The notes under the pieces are model-generated. The model was not told the origin of the DNA and did not search any database. It worked only from the letters and a program-made list of their open reading frames with translations. A stretch of DNA of 64,000 bases from Ignavibacteriales bacterium. Its GTDB lineage: Bacteria > Bacteroidota > Ignavibacteria > Ignavibacteriales > Ignavibacteriaceae. Each line of letters begins with the position of its first letter. Within the stretch, counting starts at the first letter, position 1. Of this stretch, positions 46,552 to 56,006 are shown piece after piece. The stretch lies in NCBI GenBank assembly GCA_016700155.1, contig CP065001.1:2170001-2234000 (forward strand), written 5' to 3'. A program made the translations under genes and the position numbers.

Positions 46552-47847
46552 TTAAGGAGTGTTACGATAAATCAATCTTGGAAAAGGGATCGCTTCACGC
46601 AGATGATCAAGTCCGCAAATCCAGCTTACAGTTCTTTCAAGTCCAAGTCCAAACCCTGCATGAGGGACAGAGCCGAACCTTCTCAGATCAAGATACCATT
46701 CAAATGCCTGTTGTGGAAGATTGTGTTCTTTTATTCTTTCAAGGAGTAAATCAAGATTATCTTCACGCTGACTTCCGCCAATTATTTCACCGTAACCTTC
46801 AGATGCGAGCACATCAACGGCAAGGGCAAACTGTGGTTTTTCAGGATCACGTTTCATGTAGAATGCTTTTACTGCTGCCGGATAACGATGAACCATTACA
46901 GGTCTATCATACTGATTTGAAATAACTGTTTCATCTGTTGCGCCAAGATCATTTCCATATTCAAAAGGAATATCATTCTTCTTCAATATCTCAACTGCTT
47001 CATCATAAGATATTCTGGGGAATGGTCTTTTAACATTCTGCAGTTTTGTGATGTCTCTTTCTAAAACTTTTAACTCTTCCGATTTCTCCGTCAGAATTGT
47101 CTGAACTATATACTCAAGAAATTCTTCTGCGAGATCCATATTATCATTGAGATCATTGAAAGCTACTTCAGGTTCAACCATCCAGAACTCGGTTAAGTGT
47201 CTTCGTGTTTTTGATTTTTCTGCTCTGAATGTTGGACCAAATGTGTATACTTTACCAAGCGCCATTGCACCTGCCTCAGCATATAACTGACCTGATTGTG
47301 TTAAATATGCTTTACCTAAATCAAAATAAGGAGTCTCAAATAGAGTAGATGTTCCTTCGACCGCGTTTGGAGTAAGGATCGGAGGATCCATTAATGTGAA
47401 TCCACGGTTATCAAAAAAATCTCTTATCGCTTTTATAATTCTGTGTCGAATGTGGAGTATTGCAACCTGTTTACTTGAGCGAAGCCATAAGTGGCGGTTA
47501 TCCATCAAAAACTCTATTCCATGATCTTTAGGTGTAATCGGATATTCGTGTGCTTCACCTATTACTGTTAATCCAGTTGCATCCATTTCGTAACCACCTG
47601 GAGCGCGGGGTTCTTCTTTTATTTTTCCGGTAACTTCGATTGAAGTTTCCTGACCGATACGACCCGCGGTTGTAAAAACTTCTTCACTTACATTTCCTTT
47701 AAAGTAAATGCACTGAAGATAACCTGTTCCATCCCGTAAGATTAAAAAATGAAGTTTACCGCTTGATCTTTTGTTGTATAACCAGCCTTTGAGGGTTATT
47801 TCCTGTCCGACATACTTTGATAAATCTTTTATTGAAATGTTCTGCAT
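46552..47847 (-). CDS. asnS: Asparaginyl-tRNA synthetase
   Basis: The 431-residue class IIb synthetase joins asparagine to tRNA-Asn. It has an N-terminal OB-fold anticodon domain (VTLKGWLYNKR-like start, about 15-105) and a catalytic domain. Motif 2 is FRAEKSKTRRHLTEFWMVEPE, here following TFGPT; motif 3 is GFGLGLERTVSWICG near the end. The AsnRS assignment over AspRS rests on the SKTRRHLTEFWM pattern and the lack of the bacterial AspRS insertion. It is the gene upstream of nuoJ on the same strand. Confidence 0.95.
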   Translation of the reverse strand: MQNISIKDLSKYVGQEITLKGWLYNKRSSGKLHFLILRDGTGYLQCIYFKGNVSEEVFTTAGRIGQETSIEVTGKIKEEPRAPGGYEMDATGLTVIGEAHEYPITPKDHGIEFLMDNRHLWLRSSKQVAILHIRHRIIKAIRDFFDNRGFTLMDPPILTPNAVEGTSTLFETPYFDLGKAYLTQSGQLYAEAGAMALGKVYTFGPTFRAEKSKTRRHLTEFWMVEPEVAFNDLNDNMDLAEEFLEYIVQTILTEKSEELKVLERDITKLQNVKRPFPRISYDEAVEILKKNDIPFEYGNDLGATDETVISNQYDRPVMVHRYPAAVKAFYMKRDPEKPQFALAVDVLASEGYGEIIGGSQREDNLDLLLERIKEHNLPQQAFEWYLDLRRFGSVPHAGFGLGLERTVSWICGLDHLREAIPFPRLIYRNTP

Positions 47848-48090
47848 TACTCGCTATTTTTTTTGAATTTTGATTGGCAAATATAAAGAGAGGAGTGTAT
47901 AAATACAAAAGAAACTGACTTACTTAATGATTACCGATCTTCATATTAAATCAACAATATTAATAGCGCGACTTTAATCTCTTTTCTCTATTGATGATTA
48001 ATTCAACTGTTTATTCCTGACATTATTTTTGTAATTCTGATCCTTGCACAGAATATCAACCTGTACGATTTTTTTAATGTCAAAAATTAT

Positions 48091-48969
48091 TTAAAGATTT
48101 GCACTACCTGGTTCGATATGCACCATCACATTAGAAATGGATAGATTTGATGTGCAGAGCTTATCTTTTAACCTATGCCCTATTTCATGACCTTCATATA
48201 CAGATAAATTACCGTTAACAATTACGTGAATATCAACAATATAGTTAAGTCCGCTTTTTCTGATAAAACACTTTTCAATGTCAAGCACTCCTTCAGTGGA
48301 TTTAGAAATATTTCTTATCCTGTTTTCAAATTCTGTTGAAGCAGCAGTGTCCATAATATCGTGCATTGCAGTTTTAAATAGTCTTACACCGTTAAAACCT
48401 ATAATGCATGATGCGAGAAGTGCAGCAAAATCATCCGCACTCTCGTAACCTTCTCCGCCCAGTAAAGCAATCAGAATGCCTACAAACGCAGCAGCAGATG
48501 TTATTGCGTCAGACCTATGATGCCAGGCATCAACCTTCATTGATGTGCTGTTTATTTCTTTACTTACATCAAGTACAAATCTGAATAACAATTCTTTGGT
48601 AACAATAACACCAACTAGAATAAATAATGTAAAAGAAGCCGGTGCGTGATGTGGTGTTATAATTTCCCTGACGCTCTGGATACAAATAATCAACGCTGCC
48701 ATTAATAAAGCCATTGAAACAACAATAGCTGAGAGTGATTCAGCTTTACCATGTCCATAAGGATGATTATCATCGGCGGGTTTAGATGCAATTTTTAATC
48801 CGCCCCACACGACTAATGAACTGAATATATCCGTCGTGGATTCAATACCATCCGCAATAAGTGCATACGAGTTCCCGATTATCCCCGAAATAATTTTTAT
48901 TGCTGCGAGCAGCATATTAATTATTATACCGACGAGGACTGTTCTTAATCCTTTAAGAAACCTTTGCAT
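48091..48969 (-). CDS. Cation diffusion facilitator (second CDF transporter)
   Basis: The 292-residue CDF protein has about six membrane helices. The metal-site motifs ALIADGIESTTDIFSS and DAWHHRSDAITS and the SKPADDNHPYGHGKAES loop are present, and a cytosolic C-terminal domain ends DIHVIVNGNLSVYEGHEIGH. It is shorter than the CDF at 31097-32092 and lacks the cysteine tail. Substrates may be Zn, Mn, Fe or Co. It is co-directional with the histidine kinase upstream but 81 bases away, so co-transcription is possible. Conservation of the histidine-rich loop supports function. Confidence 0.9.
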   Translation of the reverse strand: MQRFLKGLRTVLVGIIINMLLAAIKIISGIIGNSYALIADGIESTTDIFSSLVVWGGLKIASKPADDNHPYGHGKAESLSAIVVSMALLMAALIICIQSVREIITPHHAPASFTLFILVGVIVTKELLFRFVLDVSKEINSTSMKVDAWHHRSDAITSAAAFVGILIALLGGEGYESADDFAALLASCIIGFNGVRLFKTAMHDIMDTAASTEFENRIRNISKSTEGVLDIEKCFIRKSGLNYIVDIHVIVNGNLSVYEGHEIGHRLKDKLCTSNLSISNVMVHIEPGSANL

Positions 48970-49050
48970 TTAAATATCCTGAATGAATTTCAGTTCGTGG
49001 AATAATTCGGAATCAGGTATAAGTTCTGAAGGGCTCATTTAACGCGGAAA

Positions 49051-51084
49051 TTATTTTTTTGAAACAGGTAAATTGAAAGTAAAGGTAGTACCGTGATGCA
49101 GTCTGCTATTAATCCTGATTCTCCCTCCATTCTGTTCGACAAATTCTTTTACAAGAAGCAGTCCTAATCCGGTTCCATATTCTCTCTCAGTTCCGGGAGT
49201 AGAATACATCTGGCTTGCAAATATTTTTTCCAATCCTGATTTACTAATTCCAATCCCTGTATCTTCAATAGTCACTTCTATTTCAGCAGCACGGTCAAAA
49301 AACGGGATCATCTTTGCATATATTTTTATGTCGCCGCCTTTGTTGGTAAACTTAATCGCGTTTGAGAGCAGGTTCTGAATAATTGAATTCAGCATATCAG
49401 CGTCAGCTAGCACTTCTGTTTCAACTTCAATATTCTGAATAATGTTTAGTTGTTTTTTAATAATGCTGCCTTTTAAAAGTTTCAAAGCGTCGGCAATAAT
49501 TTTTTTGAGATTAAGATTAACCGGGTTAAACTCAATTCTCCCAATCTGGAATCTTGAATACTGAAGCAAGTTATTGGTCATACCATAAAGATTTTTTGAT
49601 GACTCAAAAATCACATTCAGATACTCTTTTATTTCTTCGTTCGTTAATGTATCGTATTCAGTAGTTAATATTTCCGAAAACCCAAGAAGTGAATTAAACG
49701 GACTTCTGAGATCATGAGAGATCAATGAAAAGAGTTTATCCTTTGACGCGTTTAGTTCTTTAAGTTCATCAATTAGTTCGGCTTTTTCCTGTTCAACTCT
49801 TTTTCGTTCCAGAGCTCTTGATATCGGGTAAGAAATCACTTCAAGTATTTCTTTTTCACGAACTCCATAAGTATTCGGATTTTCATAATCCTGAACAACA
49901 AGAACTCCGATGGTGGCGGTCTGAGTTTTTAAAGGGATACCAAGCCATATCGGTGATTGTGTTCCAACCAGTTCTATTTCGCCCTTAGCGCAAAGTTCGT
50001 CATCTGTTTTTTTATCAATGAGTGCCGACTTGCCTGTTTTAAGAACGTACTCTGTTAGTCCTTTACCAAATGGCGCCGGAGGATTGTCCTTATCATATTT
50101 GTCAATGAAATAAGGAAACGAAATCATATTCTTTTCTTTATCAAACAGAGCGATGTAAAAGTTTTCGGCAGTCATTAATTCTTTAACAGAATTATGAATG
50201 AACTTAAGGAAATCCTCAAGTTGTCCTTCCTGGTTTGATGCTTCTAGAATCTGGGATATTACCTTCTGTATTAATGATTCACGTTTCTGTAAAGTAACAT
50301 CAAGTCCCGAGCTTACATTAAAAAGAATTTTACCTTTCTCATCACGCAAAACGGTGTTATGCCATTTAATAATTTTTTCATCACCATTTTTTTTGATGAC
50401 CGGTATTTCAATTTTATCTATAGGTTCAATTTCTTCTGAGAATACGTCGGTGAGAAGTTTTGATAAGTCTTCATAAAATCTTTTAGGTATAAACTCTCTC
50501 CATCTTTTGCCAAGAATTTCTTCTTTTTTATAACCAAGAAGTTCGCTGCCTTTTCTGTTAATAAAATGAATGATCTCATTTTCATCGATCACAACGAATA
50601 TCATTTCAGCTACTTCTAATATTGAATCAAGCCGGTTTTTTTCTTCGTGAAGCTGATTAATAAATTTATGAAGTGCAGTAACATCACGAAGAACGCCTAT
50701 ACTATTGATTCTCTTACCCTGTTTGTCAATCCTTGTGAACGAATTATCCTCAACCCATTTAAGTTCACCGGATTTTGTTGTGATAAGGTATTTAGCAAAA
50801 TAATCTTCAACTGCTTCTGATTCGGATGTTGGATCAATTACTTCCTGCCTGTCAAGATTATCAACAATTATTTCCTTAATAATTTTTTTTATGCCGAGTG
50901 TGTTTATCTCTTCTTTGCTATAACCGGTTAAAGAGAGTATATCCTGACTCATGTAGTCATACTTTTTTGTGGAATGACTGAAGCTATATACTACTTTATC
51001 AGCATTGGTAAATGCAAAACTTCTTGTCTGAAGTGTTCTGAGGAATGATTCCTGTGTACTTTTCCCTGAATCCTTTTTTTTCAT
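49051..51084 (-). CDS. PAS-PAS-GAF sensor histidine kinase
   Basis: The 677-residue soluble kinase has two PAS domains (about 18-140 and 145-270), a GAF domain (about 280-415) and a HisKA segment with phosphoacceptor His457 in LISHDLRSPFNSLLG. The C-terminal ATPase has N-box NLLSNAIKF, a DTGIGIS G1 box and GTGLGLLLVKEF. No membrane helix or signal peptide is seen, so it senses a cytoplasmic signal such as redox state or a small ligand. No response regulator is adjacent, so it is an orphan kinase. It is divergent from feoAB, which may hint at iron or redox sensing but proves nothing. Confidence 0.92.
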   Translation of the reverse strand: MKKKDSGKSTQESFLRTLQTRSFAFTNADKVVYSFSHSTKKYDYMSQDILSLTGYSKEEINTLGIKKIIKEIIVDNLDRQEVIDPTSESEAVEDYFAKYLITTKSGELKWVEDNSFTRIDKQGKRINSIGVLRDVTALHKFINQLHEEKNRLDSILEVAEMIFVVIDENEIIHFINRKGSELLGYKKEEILGKRWREFIPKRFYEDLSKLLTDVFSEEIEPIDKIEIPVIKKNGDEKIIKWHNTVLRDEKGKILFNVSSGLDVTLQKRESLIQKVISQILEASNQEGQLEDFLKFIHNSVKELMTAENFYIALFDKEKNMISFPYFIDKYDKDNPPAPFGKGLTEYVLKTGKSALIDKKTDDELCAKGEIELVGTQSPIWLGIPLKTQTATIGVLVVQDYENPNTYGVREKEILEVISYPISRALERKRVEQEKAELIDELKELNASKDKLFSLISHDLRSPFNSLLGFSEILTTEYDTLTNEEIKEYLNVIFESSKNLYGMTNNLLQYSRFQIGRIEFNPVNLNLKKIIADALKLLKGSIIKKQLNIIQNIEVETEVLADADMLNSIIQNLLSNAIKFTNKGGDIKIYAKMIPFFDRAAEIEVTIEDTGIGISKSGLEKIFASQMYSTPGTEREYGTGLGLLLVKEFVEQNGGRIRINSRLHHGTTFTFNLPVSKK

Positions 51085-51254
51085 TTTGTCAGATGGAGGC
51101 TTTTAGGTCAAAATTGAAAATGAATTTTAGTTAATAAAACTTACTATTAAACATATTTATAACAAAACATCTTTTATTTTTTTTCGATAATAGATTAAGT
51201 CCCTGCTGAATTTAAATTGCTTTACAGCAGGCAAATAATAAAACAAAAAATATC

Positions 51255-51300
51255 TTGACTATCTGAGATGCTAAGTCTATTTTTATGTAGACTAAATCTA
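51255..51300 (+). promoter_or_regulatory. Candidate feoAB promoter with palindromic operator
   Basis: TTGACT (51255-51260), a 17-base spacer and TATTTT (51278-51283) fit a -35/-10 pair. AGTCTA at 51274-51279 is inversely repeated as TAGACT at 51288-51293 with an 8-base gap. The latter runs into TAGACTAAATCTA (51288-51300), itself an imperfect palindrome (10 of 13 positions). Such overlap of an operator with the -10 region fits metal-dependent repression by a Fur or DtxR-family protein; this is inference. Confidence 0.45.
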
Positions 51301-51331
51301 AATAATATGGTATTCAGACTATAGGTAGTAT

Positions 51332-51553
51332 ATGAGAACAGCAGCAGATTTAAATTTTGGGGAAAGAGTAGTAATACAGGATATTGACAGTAATCACCCG
51401 TCATGTATCCGTATACTTGAGATTGGATTTACTCCCGGTCAGGAAATTGAGCTCATAAACAAATCATTCTTTAACGATCCACTCGCCTTTTCAGTGCGCG
51501 GGACTTTGATAGCAATTAGAAAAGAAGAAGCTTCCTGTATCCAAATCTCATGA
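51332..51553 (+). CDS. feoA: Ferrous iron transport protein A
   Basis: This 73-residue protein has the SH3-like FeoA fold with RILEIGFTPGQEIELINK and ends in a short beta strand. FeoA associates with FeoB and tunes ferrous iron uptake. Its stop overlaps the FeoB start by four bases (ATGA), which means translational coupling. It lies downstream of the candidate operator at 51274-51300. Length and motifs are complete. Confidence 0.94.
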   Translation: MRTAADLNFGERVVIQDIDSNHPSCIRILEIGFTPGQEIELINKSFFNDPLAFSVRGTLIAIRKEEASCIQIS

Positions 51554-53586
51554 GCGTAAATGCTTCCTTAAAAACTCCTCTTATTGCACTCGTTGGTCCA
51601 CCAAATTCAGGCAAAACAACTCTGTTCAATGCCCTAAGCGGACAGAATTATAAAACTGTCAACTATCCCGGCGCTACTGTGGAGTATTCATTTGGTAAAA
51701 TTTTATCAAGATTTAATCTGGAAGCTCAAATAATTGATTCTCCCGGAATAATAAGTCTTGTTCCAAATTCACCTGATGAAAAAGTTGCAGTCGATGCACT
51801 CTATTCAATTCCAAATTATGGAACACCCGATATCGTAATTGCAACCGTCGATGCCAGTCAGTTATCGCGTCATCTTTTCCTGGTTAAACAATTACTTCTT
51901 TCAAACTTCAGAGTAGTGATTGCCCTGACAATGACAGATATACTGCAAAAAAAAGGATTGCACATTTCACCTGAATCTTTAAGTAAAAAACTTGGCTGCG
52001 AGGTTGTTATTGTTGACGGCAGAAAAAAAGATTCGCTTGACCCACTTATCAACATAATAGAAACGATTTTTAAAAAATCAGAAAATAAATCTATACCATC
52101 TGTTTACAACAGACTATCTGATAAAAATGATCTTCTTGAATTTTATAGTTCGATTGAAAGAATTGAGTCAGAAGTGTTATCCCCTTTAGCCAAGGGAGAA
52201 CTTCCTTTTAATATTGAAAATGCGAACAGGCAGCTAAATCTTATAGCTGATATGAAGGTAAAAGAAAATTGTTACAAAATAGATGAAACAACAGTTAAGA
52301 TAGATAAAGTTTTACTGCATAAAATTTGGGGACTCATATTTTTCTTTTTAATAATGTCGGTTACTTTCACATCGATATTTTGGTTTGCACAACCACTTAT
52401 GACCCTGGTTGATGAACTTTTCGGAATGATTGCTTCAGAGGCTGTTGTACTATTTGGAACAGGATGGCTCGGTGACCTTATTGCAAACGGGATTATCAAT
52501 GGAACAGGTTCCGTTCTTGTTTTTGTGCCTCAGATAATAATTCTGTTTTTGATATTGGGAGTACTGGAAGACTCAGGTTACCTGGCTCGAGGTGCAATGC
52601 TGATCGATAAACCGCTTTCAAAAATAGGTTTAAATGGGAAATCATTTGTACCTATGTTATCCGGCTTCGCTTGTGCAATTCCAGCAATGTTAGCCGCCAG
52701 AACAATTCCTAACAGAAGAGAAAGACTGTTAACGATATTTATTATCCCATTAATGAGCTGCAGCGCACGACTCCCTGTGTACGCATTACTTATTGCTTTT
52801 TTAATTCCACCGGAGAGTGCATGGATTGGTGGTGTGTTGCTTTCAACTATTTATGTCGGCAGTATTGCGGGTTCAGTTATAGTTGCGGCAGTTATAAACA
52901 AGTTTAAAAAAAGGATTATCAGAGAAGAAGACAGTTCATCATTTATTCTTGAATTGCCTGCATACAGAAAACCAAAACCATCGGTTGTTATTAGTAATAC
53001 TGTAAACAGCGCAATGATTTATGTTAAAAAAGCGGGTCCCATCATCCTGGGATTCTCTCTTGTACTTTGGTTTCTTACTTATTTTCCTGATGTGAATCCG
53101 GAAATAGAAACAGAAGGACATACTGAAGAAGAAATAGTTCAACTTCAAAGCGCGGAAAGATTATCAAACTCTTATGCATCTGAACTTGGTAAAATAATTC
53201 AACCTTTTATGACTCCGGTGGGATTAGACTGGAGGGTTGGTGTTTCGTTAATTGCAGCATTCGCAGCGCGTGAAGTATTTGTAAGTTCACTTGCCTTAAT
53301 CTTTAAAGTTACAGGCGATGATGATTCCATTCAGGAATCAATGCTCAGATCCATGCGAACAGCAAAGATAGACGGAACAGATCAAAAACTATTTACGACT
53401 GCAACCATATCAGGATTAATCGTCTTCTTCATATTTGCGATGCAATGTTTATCAACCGTTGCCGTGTCAAAAAAAGAAACCGGCGGATGGCGAATTCCTT
53501 TGCTGCAGGTTGTGATTTTTACATTTACGGCTTATGTACTGATGTTTATGACTGTTAATGGATTGCGTGCTATCGGCATCAATTAA
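51550..53586 (+). CDS. feoB: Ferrous iron transporter FeoB
   Basis: The 678-residue protein has an N-terminal G domain: Gly16-Pro-Pro-Asn-Ser-Gly-Lys-Thr G1, a NYPGATVEY G2 region and DSPG G3. A helical spacer and a polytopic membrane domain follow, with GFACAIPAMLAARTI and MSCSARLPVYALL gates carrying conserved cysteines and the AAREVFVSS motif. The G4 motif reads TMTD at 127-130 instead of NMxD: the guanine-contacting Asn is replaced by Thr. It takes up Fe(II) into the cell. A 9-bp inverted repeat follows the stop. No FeoC-type gene is seen. Confidence 0.95.
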   Translation: MSVNASLKTPLIALVGPPNSGKTTLFNALSGQNYKTVNYPGATVEYSFGKILSRFNLEAQIIDSPGIISLVPNSPDEKVAVDALYSIPNYGTPDIVIATVDASQLSRHLFLVKQLLLSNFRVVIALTMTDILQKKGLHISPESLSKKLGCEVVIVDGRKKDSLDPLINIIETIFKKSENKSIPSVYNRLSDKNDLLEFYSSIERIESEVLSPLAKGELPFNIENANRQLNLIADMKVKENCYKIDETTVKIDKVLLHKIWGLIFFFLIMSVTFTSIFWFAQPLMTLVDELFGMIASEAVVLFGTGWLGDLIANGIINGTGSVLVFVPQIIILFLILGVLEDSGYLARGAMLIDKPLSKIGLNGKSFVPMLSGFACAIPAMLAARTIPNRRERLLTIFIIPLMSCSARLPVYALLIAFLIPPESAWIGGVLLSTIYVGSIAGSVIVAAVINKFKKRIIREEDSSSFILELPAYRKPKPSVVISNTVNSAMIYVKKAGPIILGFSLVLWFLTYFPDVNPEIETEGHTEEEIVQLQSAERLSNSYASELGKIIQPFMTPVGLDWRVGVSLIAAFAAREVFVSSLALIFKVTGDDDSIQESMLRSMRTAKIDGTDQKLFTTATISGLIVFFIFAMQCLSTVAVSKKETGGWRIPLLQVVIFTFTAYVLMFMTVNGLRAIGIN

Positions 53587-53618
53587 CACAACTCAAGCAT
53601 GTTAGATTTAGTTGTGTT
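53585..53618 (+). terminator. Hairpin after feoB
   Basis: AACACAACT (53585-53593) pairs perfectly with AGTTGTGTT (53610-53618) around a 16-base loop, overlapping the feoB stop. There is no T-run after it, so it is either a weak terminator or a processing/attenuation site before the Fur gene. Confidence 0.4.
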
Positions 53619-53676
53619 GCTATTAAATTCAGGCTGTGATATTTTTGTTCATCACCTAACGAACCAGAAATAAAAA

Positions 53677-54132
53677 TTGAAAAATTTACACGCTGCAGAA
53701 ATATTCAGATCATTTTTGAAGAGCGAAAAAAATCGTATAACACCGGAACGCTTTGAAGTAATGGATGCTGCACTTGAGTATGAGGGTCACTTCGGCGCTG
53801 ATGATCTTTATATTTTGATGAAGAATCACAAATCAAGAGTATCACGTGCAACAGTATATAAAACACTCGAACTTTTATCTCAATGCGATCTGCTGAGTAA
53901 AAGAAATTTCGGTGATAATATGACCAGGTATGAAAGCAGTTACAAACGACAAAATCATGATCACCTGATCTGTATGGATTGCGGACGAATCGTGGAATTT
54001 TCGGACCCAAAGATTAAAAAAATACCTGAAGAGATAAGTAATAATCTTGGCTTTGTGTTCTCAAGTTATTCATTCAATATTTTTGCGCGATGTAAGAATG
54101 CAAAAAGCTGTAAACATTATAAGGAAAGATAA
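53677..54132 (+). CDS. fur: Fur-family metal-responsive repressor
   Basis: The 151-residue protein starts at a TTG (53677). A winged-helix DNA-binding domain (RITPERFEVMDAAL, SRATVYKTLELLSQCDLL) is followed by a dimerisation domain with the HDHLICMDCGRIVEF metal/zinc motif and a second cysteine pair near the C-terminus (CKNAKSC). The His-rich regulatory sites and both CxxC-like pairs fit the structural-zinc Fur/PerR family. Placement directly after feoAB suggests an iron regulator of that operon; PerR or Zur cannot be excluded. No ribosome site stands out, so the exact start is less sure. Confidence 0.88.
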   Translation: MKNLHAAEIFRSFLKSEKNRITPERFEVMDAALEYEGHFGADDLYILMKNHKSRVSRATVYKTLELLSQCDLLSKRNFGDNMTRYESSYKRQNHDHLICMDCGRIVEFSDPKIKKIPEEISNNLGFVFSSYSFNIFARCKNAKSCKHYKER

Positions 54133-54169
54133 TCTCTCAACAACCCACAGATGTTCTTAGGTTAATATT

Positions 54170-54883
54170 ATGCTTCATCAAAAATATCCTCTTACCTGGC
54201 AGAAAAATAATTTCAGTATTAAAATATTCTGTTCTATCCCTAACATCGCCACAGGTATTCTGTTAAGAACGCCGGATAATCATTTCATAGTTGACCCGGG
54301 AGATGGTATACTGCGTGATCTGAATAAGGAAATTGGGACTAAAGGTATTCTTAACATTTCAGATATTTTCGTTACTCACGGTCATCATGATCATGTTGGA
54401 GGGGTTTGGTCACTCTTAACTTATTTGAGAGTGATGAAAAAGAAATCATCCGTTTCAATTCACTATCCAAAAGGATGTGTGGAAATAGAAAGTATCTTCA
54501 ATGCGTTTATGAGGGTTTATTCCAGAAGCATCAGCTATAAAATTTTTCTAAAACGAATTGATAATCCTAAAAAATTTTCAACTAAAAAAGTTAATGTTGA
54601 ACCTTTCCCTGTTATTCACAAAGAAATTTTGCCGAACGGAGTTGATACAAGACAGGTTCCTGCTCTTGGATATAAATTTAACTCGCAGGGTGTTAAGATC
54701 TGTTATGGCGGTGATACAGCGTATTGCGACGAACTGGTTCAGCATGCAAAAAATTCAGACCTTGCTATAATTGAAGCAGGTCACGATGATGATACTCCCA
54801 ATGATATGCACATGACTTTGAAGGAAGCTACAAAGGTTGGTTCACTCGCAAAAGAATTCTTCCTTGTACATGTACCTGAATAA
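54170..54883 (+). CDS. Metallo-beta-lactamase-fold hydrolase (RNase Z-like)
   Basis: The 237-residue protein has the metal motif THGHHDHVGG (HxHxDH), a downstream YGGDTAYCDEL segment with another ligand Asp, and a HDDDTPNDMHMT block near the C-terminus that supplies the last His. The overall layout is like ElaC/RNase Z-type and lactonase-type MBL proteins, but the tRNA-binding exosite arm is not obvious. I call only the hydrolase fold. It follows the Fur gene after 37 bases and may be co-transcribed, which does not define its substrate. Confidence 0.85.
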   Translation: MLHQKYPLTWQKNNFSIKIFCSIPNIATGILLRTPDNHFIVDPGDGILRDLNKEIGTKGILNISDIFVTHGHHDHVGGVWSLLTYLRVMKKKSSVSIHYPKGCVEIESIFNAFMRVYSRSISYKIFLKRIDNPKKFSTKKVNVEPFPVIHKEILPNGVDTRQVPALGYKFNSQGVKICYGGDTAYCDELVQHAKNSDLAIIEAGHDDDTPNDMHMTLKEATKVGSLAKEFFLVHVPE

Positions 54884-54913
54884 AAATAATTTCATTAATA
54901 AACTAAGAGAATC

Positions 54914-55975
54914 ATGAAGTTTAACATAAAACTAATTTCGTACCTGGCTTTTTTGATAATCTATCAAACAGCATTTGCTCAGCAATCAGATAACACAATA
55001 GATACTTATCGAATGCCCGGGGAAAGTAAACTGTCCAACATCAGAATGCTGACTGAGGATGGAGAAAATGCAGAAGCCTATCTTTCCTTTGATGAAAAAA
55101 AGTTAACATTCCAATCGACTCATGGTCAATGGAAATGCGATCAGATATTCACAATGAACATTGACGGAACAGAAAAGAAATTAGTCTCAACCGGTAAAGG
55201 CAGAACAACCTGTGCCTACTTTTTACCGGGTGATGATAAAATATTATACGCATCAACACATCTTGAAAGTGATGATTGTCCTCCCCCGCCGGACAGATCA
55301 AAAGGTTATGTCTGGAAACTCTATGAATCGTTTGACATTTTTAGTGCAAATGCAGACGGCAGTGATGTAAAACAACTTACCAACACACCTGGCTACGATG
55401 CAGAAGCTACAGTATCTCCCAAAGGTGACAAAATAATATTTACTTCAACAAGAGACGGCGACCCCGAACTGTATGTAATGGATATCGATGGCTCAAATCA
55501 GAAGCGTTTAACATTTGAAAAGGGTTATGATGGCGGTGCTTTCTTTTCACAGGACGGAAGCAAAATTGTTTTCAGAGCAAGCAGACCTAAAAGTGAAAAG
55601 GATCTTGAAGATTATAATGATCTTGTTAAAAACGGTTACGTCCGACCAACAGCACTTGAAATTTTTGTAATGAATGCGGACGGCAGTGAAATGAAACAGA
55701 TAACCAATCTTGGCAAAGCCAGCTTCGCTCCTTTCCTTCATCCCGATGGAAAGCGGATAATTTTTTCATCCAATGCAAACAGTAAATCAGGAAGAGATTT
55801 CGATTTATATACAATAAACATTGACGGAACAAATCTCCAACAGATCACATATTTTGAATCCTTCGATGGCTTTCCAATGTTCACAAGAGATGGTAAAAAA
55901 CTTATCTTTGCTTCAAACAGGTTCAGTAAGAACGAAGGAGATACAAATATTTTTATTGCTGACTGGACAGACTAA
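54914..55975 (+). CDS. Exported PD40 beta-propeller protein
   Basis: The 353-residue protein begins with a signal peptide (MKFNIKLISYLAFLII, ending TAFAQ). The rest consists of six WD40-like PD40/TolB-type blades, each with an SPDGxxIxFxS-like core: VSPKGDKIIFTS, FSQDGSKIVFRA, LHPDGKRIIFSS, FTRDGKKLIFAS and two earlier forms. Such propellers bind other envelope proteins or act as recognition modules. Unlike true TolB it lacks the N-terminal TolB domain. It sits 31 bases before the M28 peptidase gene, suggesting an exported propeller/peptidase pair. Confidence 0.87.
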   Translation: MKFNIKLISYLAFLIIYQTAFAQQSDNTIDTYRMPGESKLSNIRMLTEDGENAEAYLSFDEKKLTFQSTHGQWKCDQIFTMNIDGTEKKLVSTGKGRTTCAYFLPGDDKILYASTHLESDDCPPPPDRSKGYVWKLYESFDIFSANADGSDVKQLTNTPGYDAEATVSPKGDKIIFTSTRDGDPELYVMDIDGSNQKRLTFEKGYDGGAFFSQDGSKIVFRASRPKSEKDLEDYNDLVKNGYVRPTALEIFVMNADGSEMKQITNLGKASFAPFLHPDGKRIIFSSNANSKSGRDFDLYTINIDGTNLQQITYFESFDGFPMFTRDGKKLIFASNRFSKNEGDTNIFIADWTD

Positions 55976-56006
55976 GTAAAGGATTAATATATCAGGAGGA
56001 AAACAA

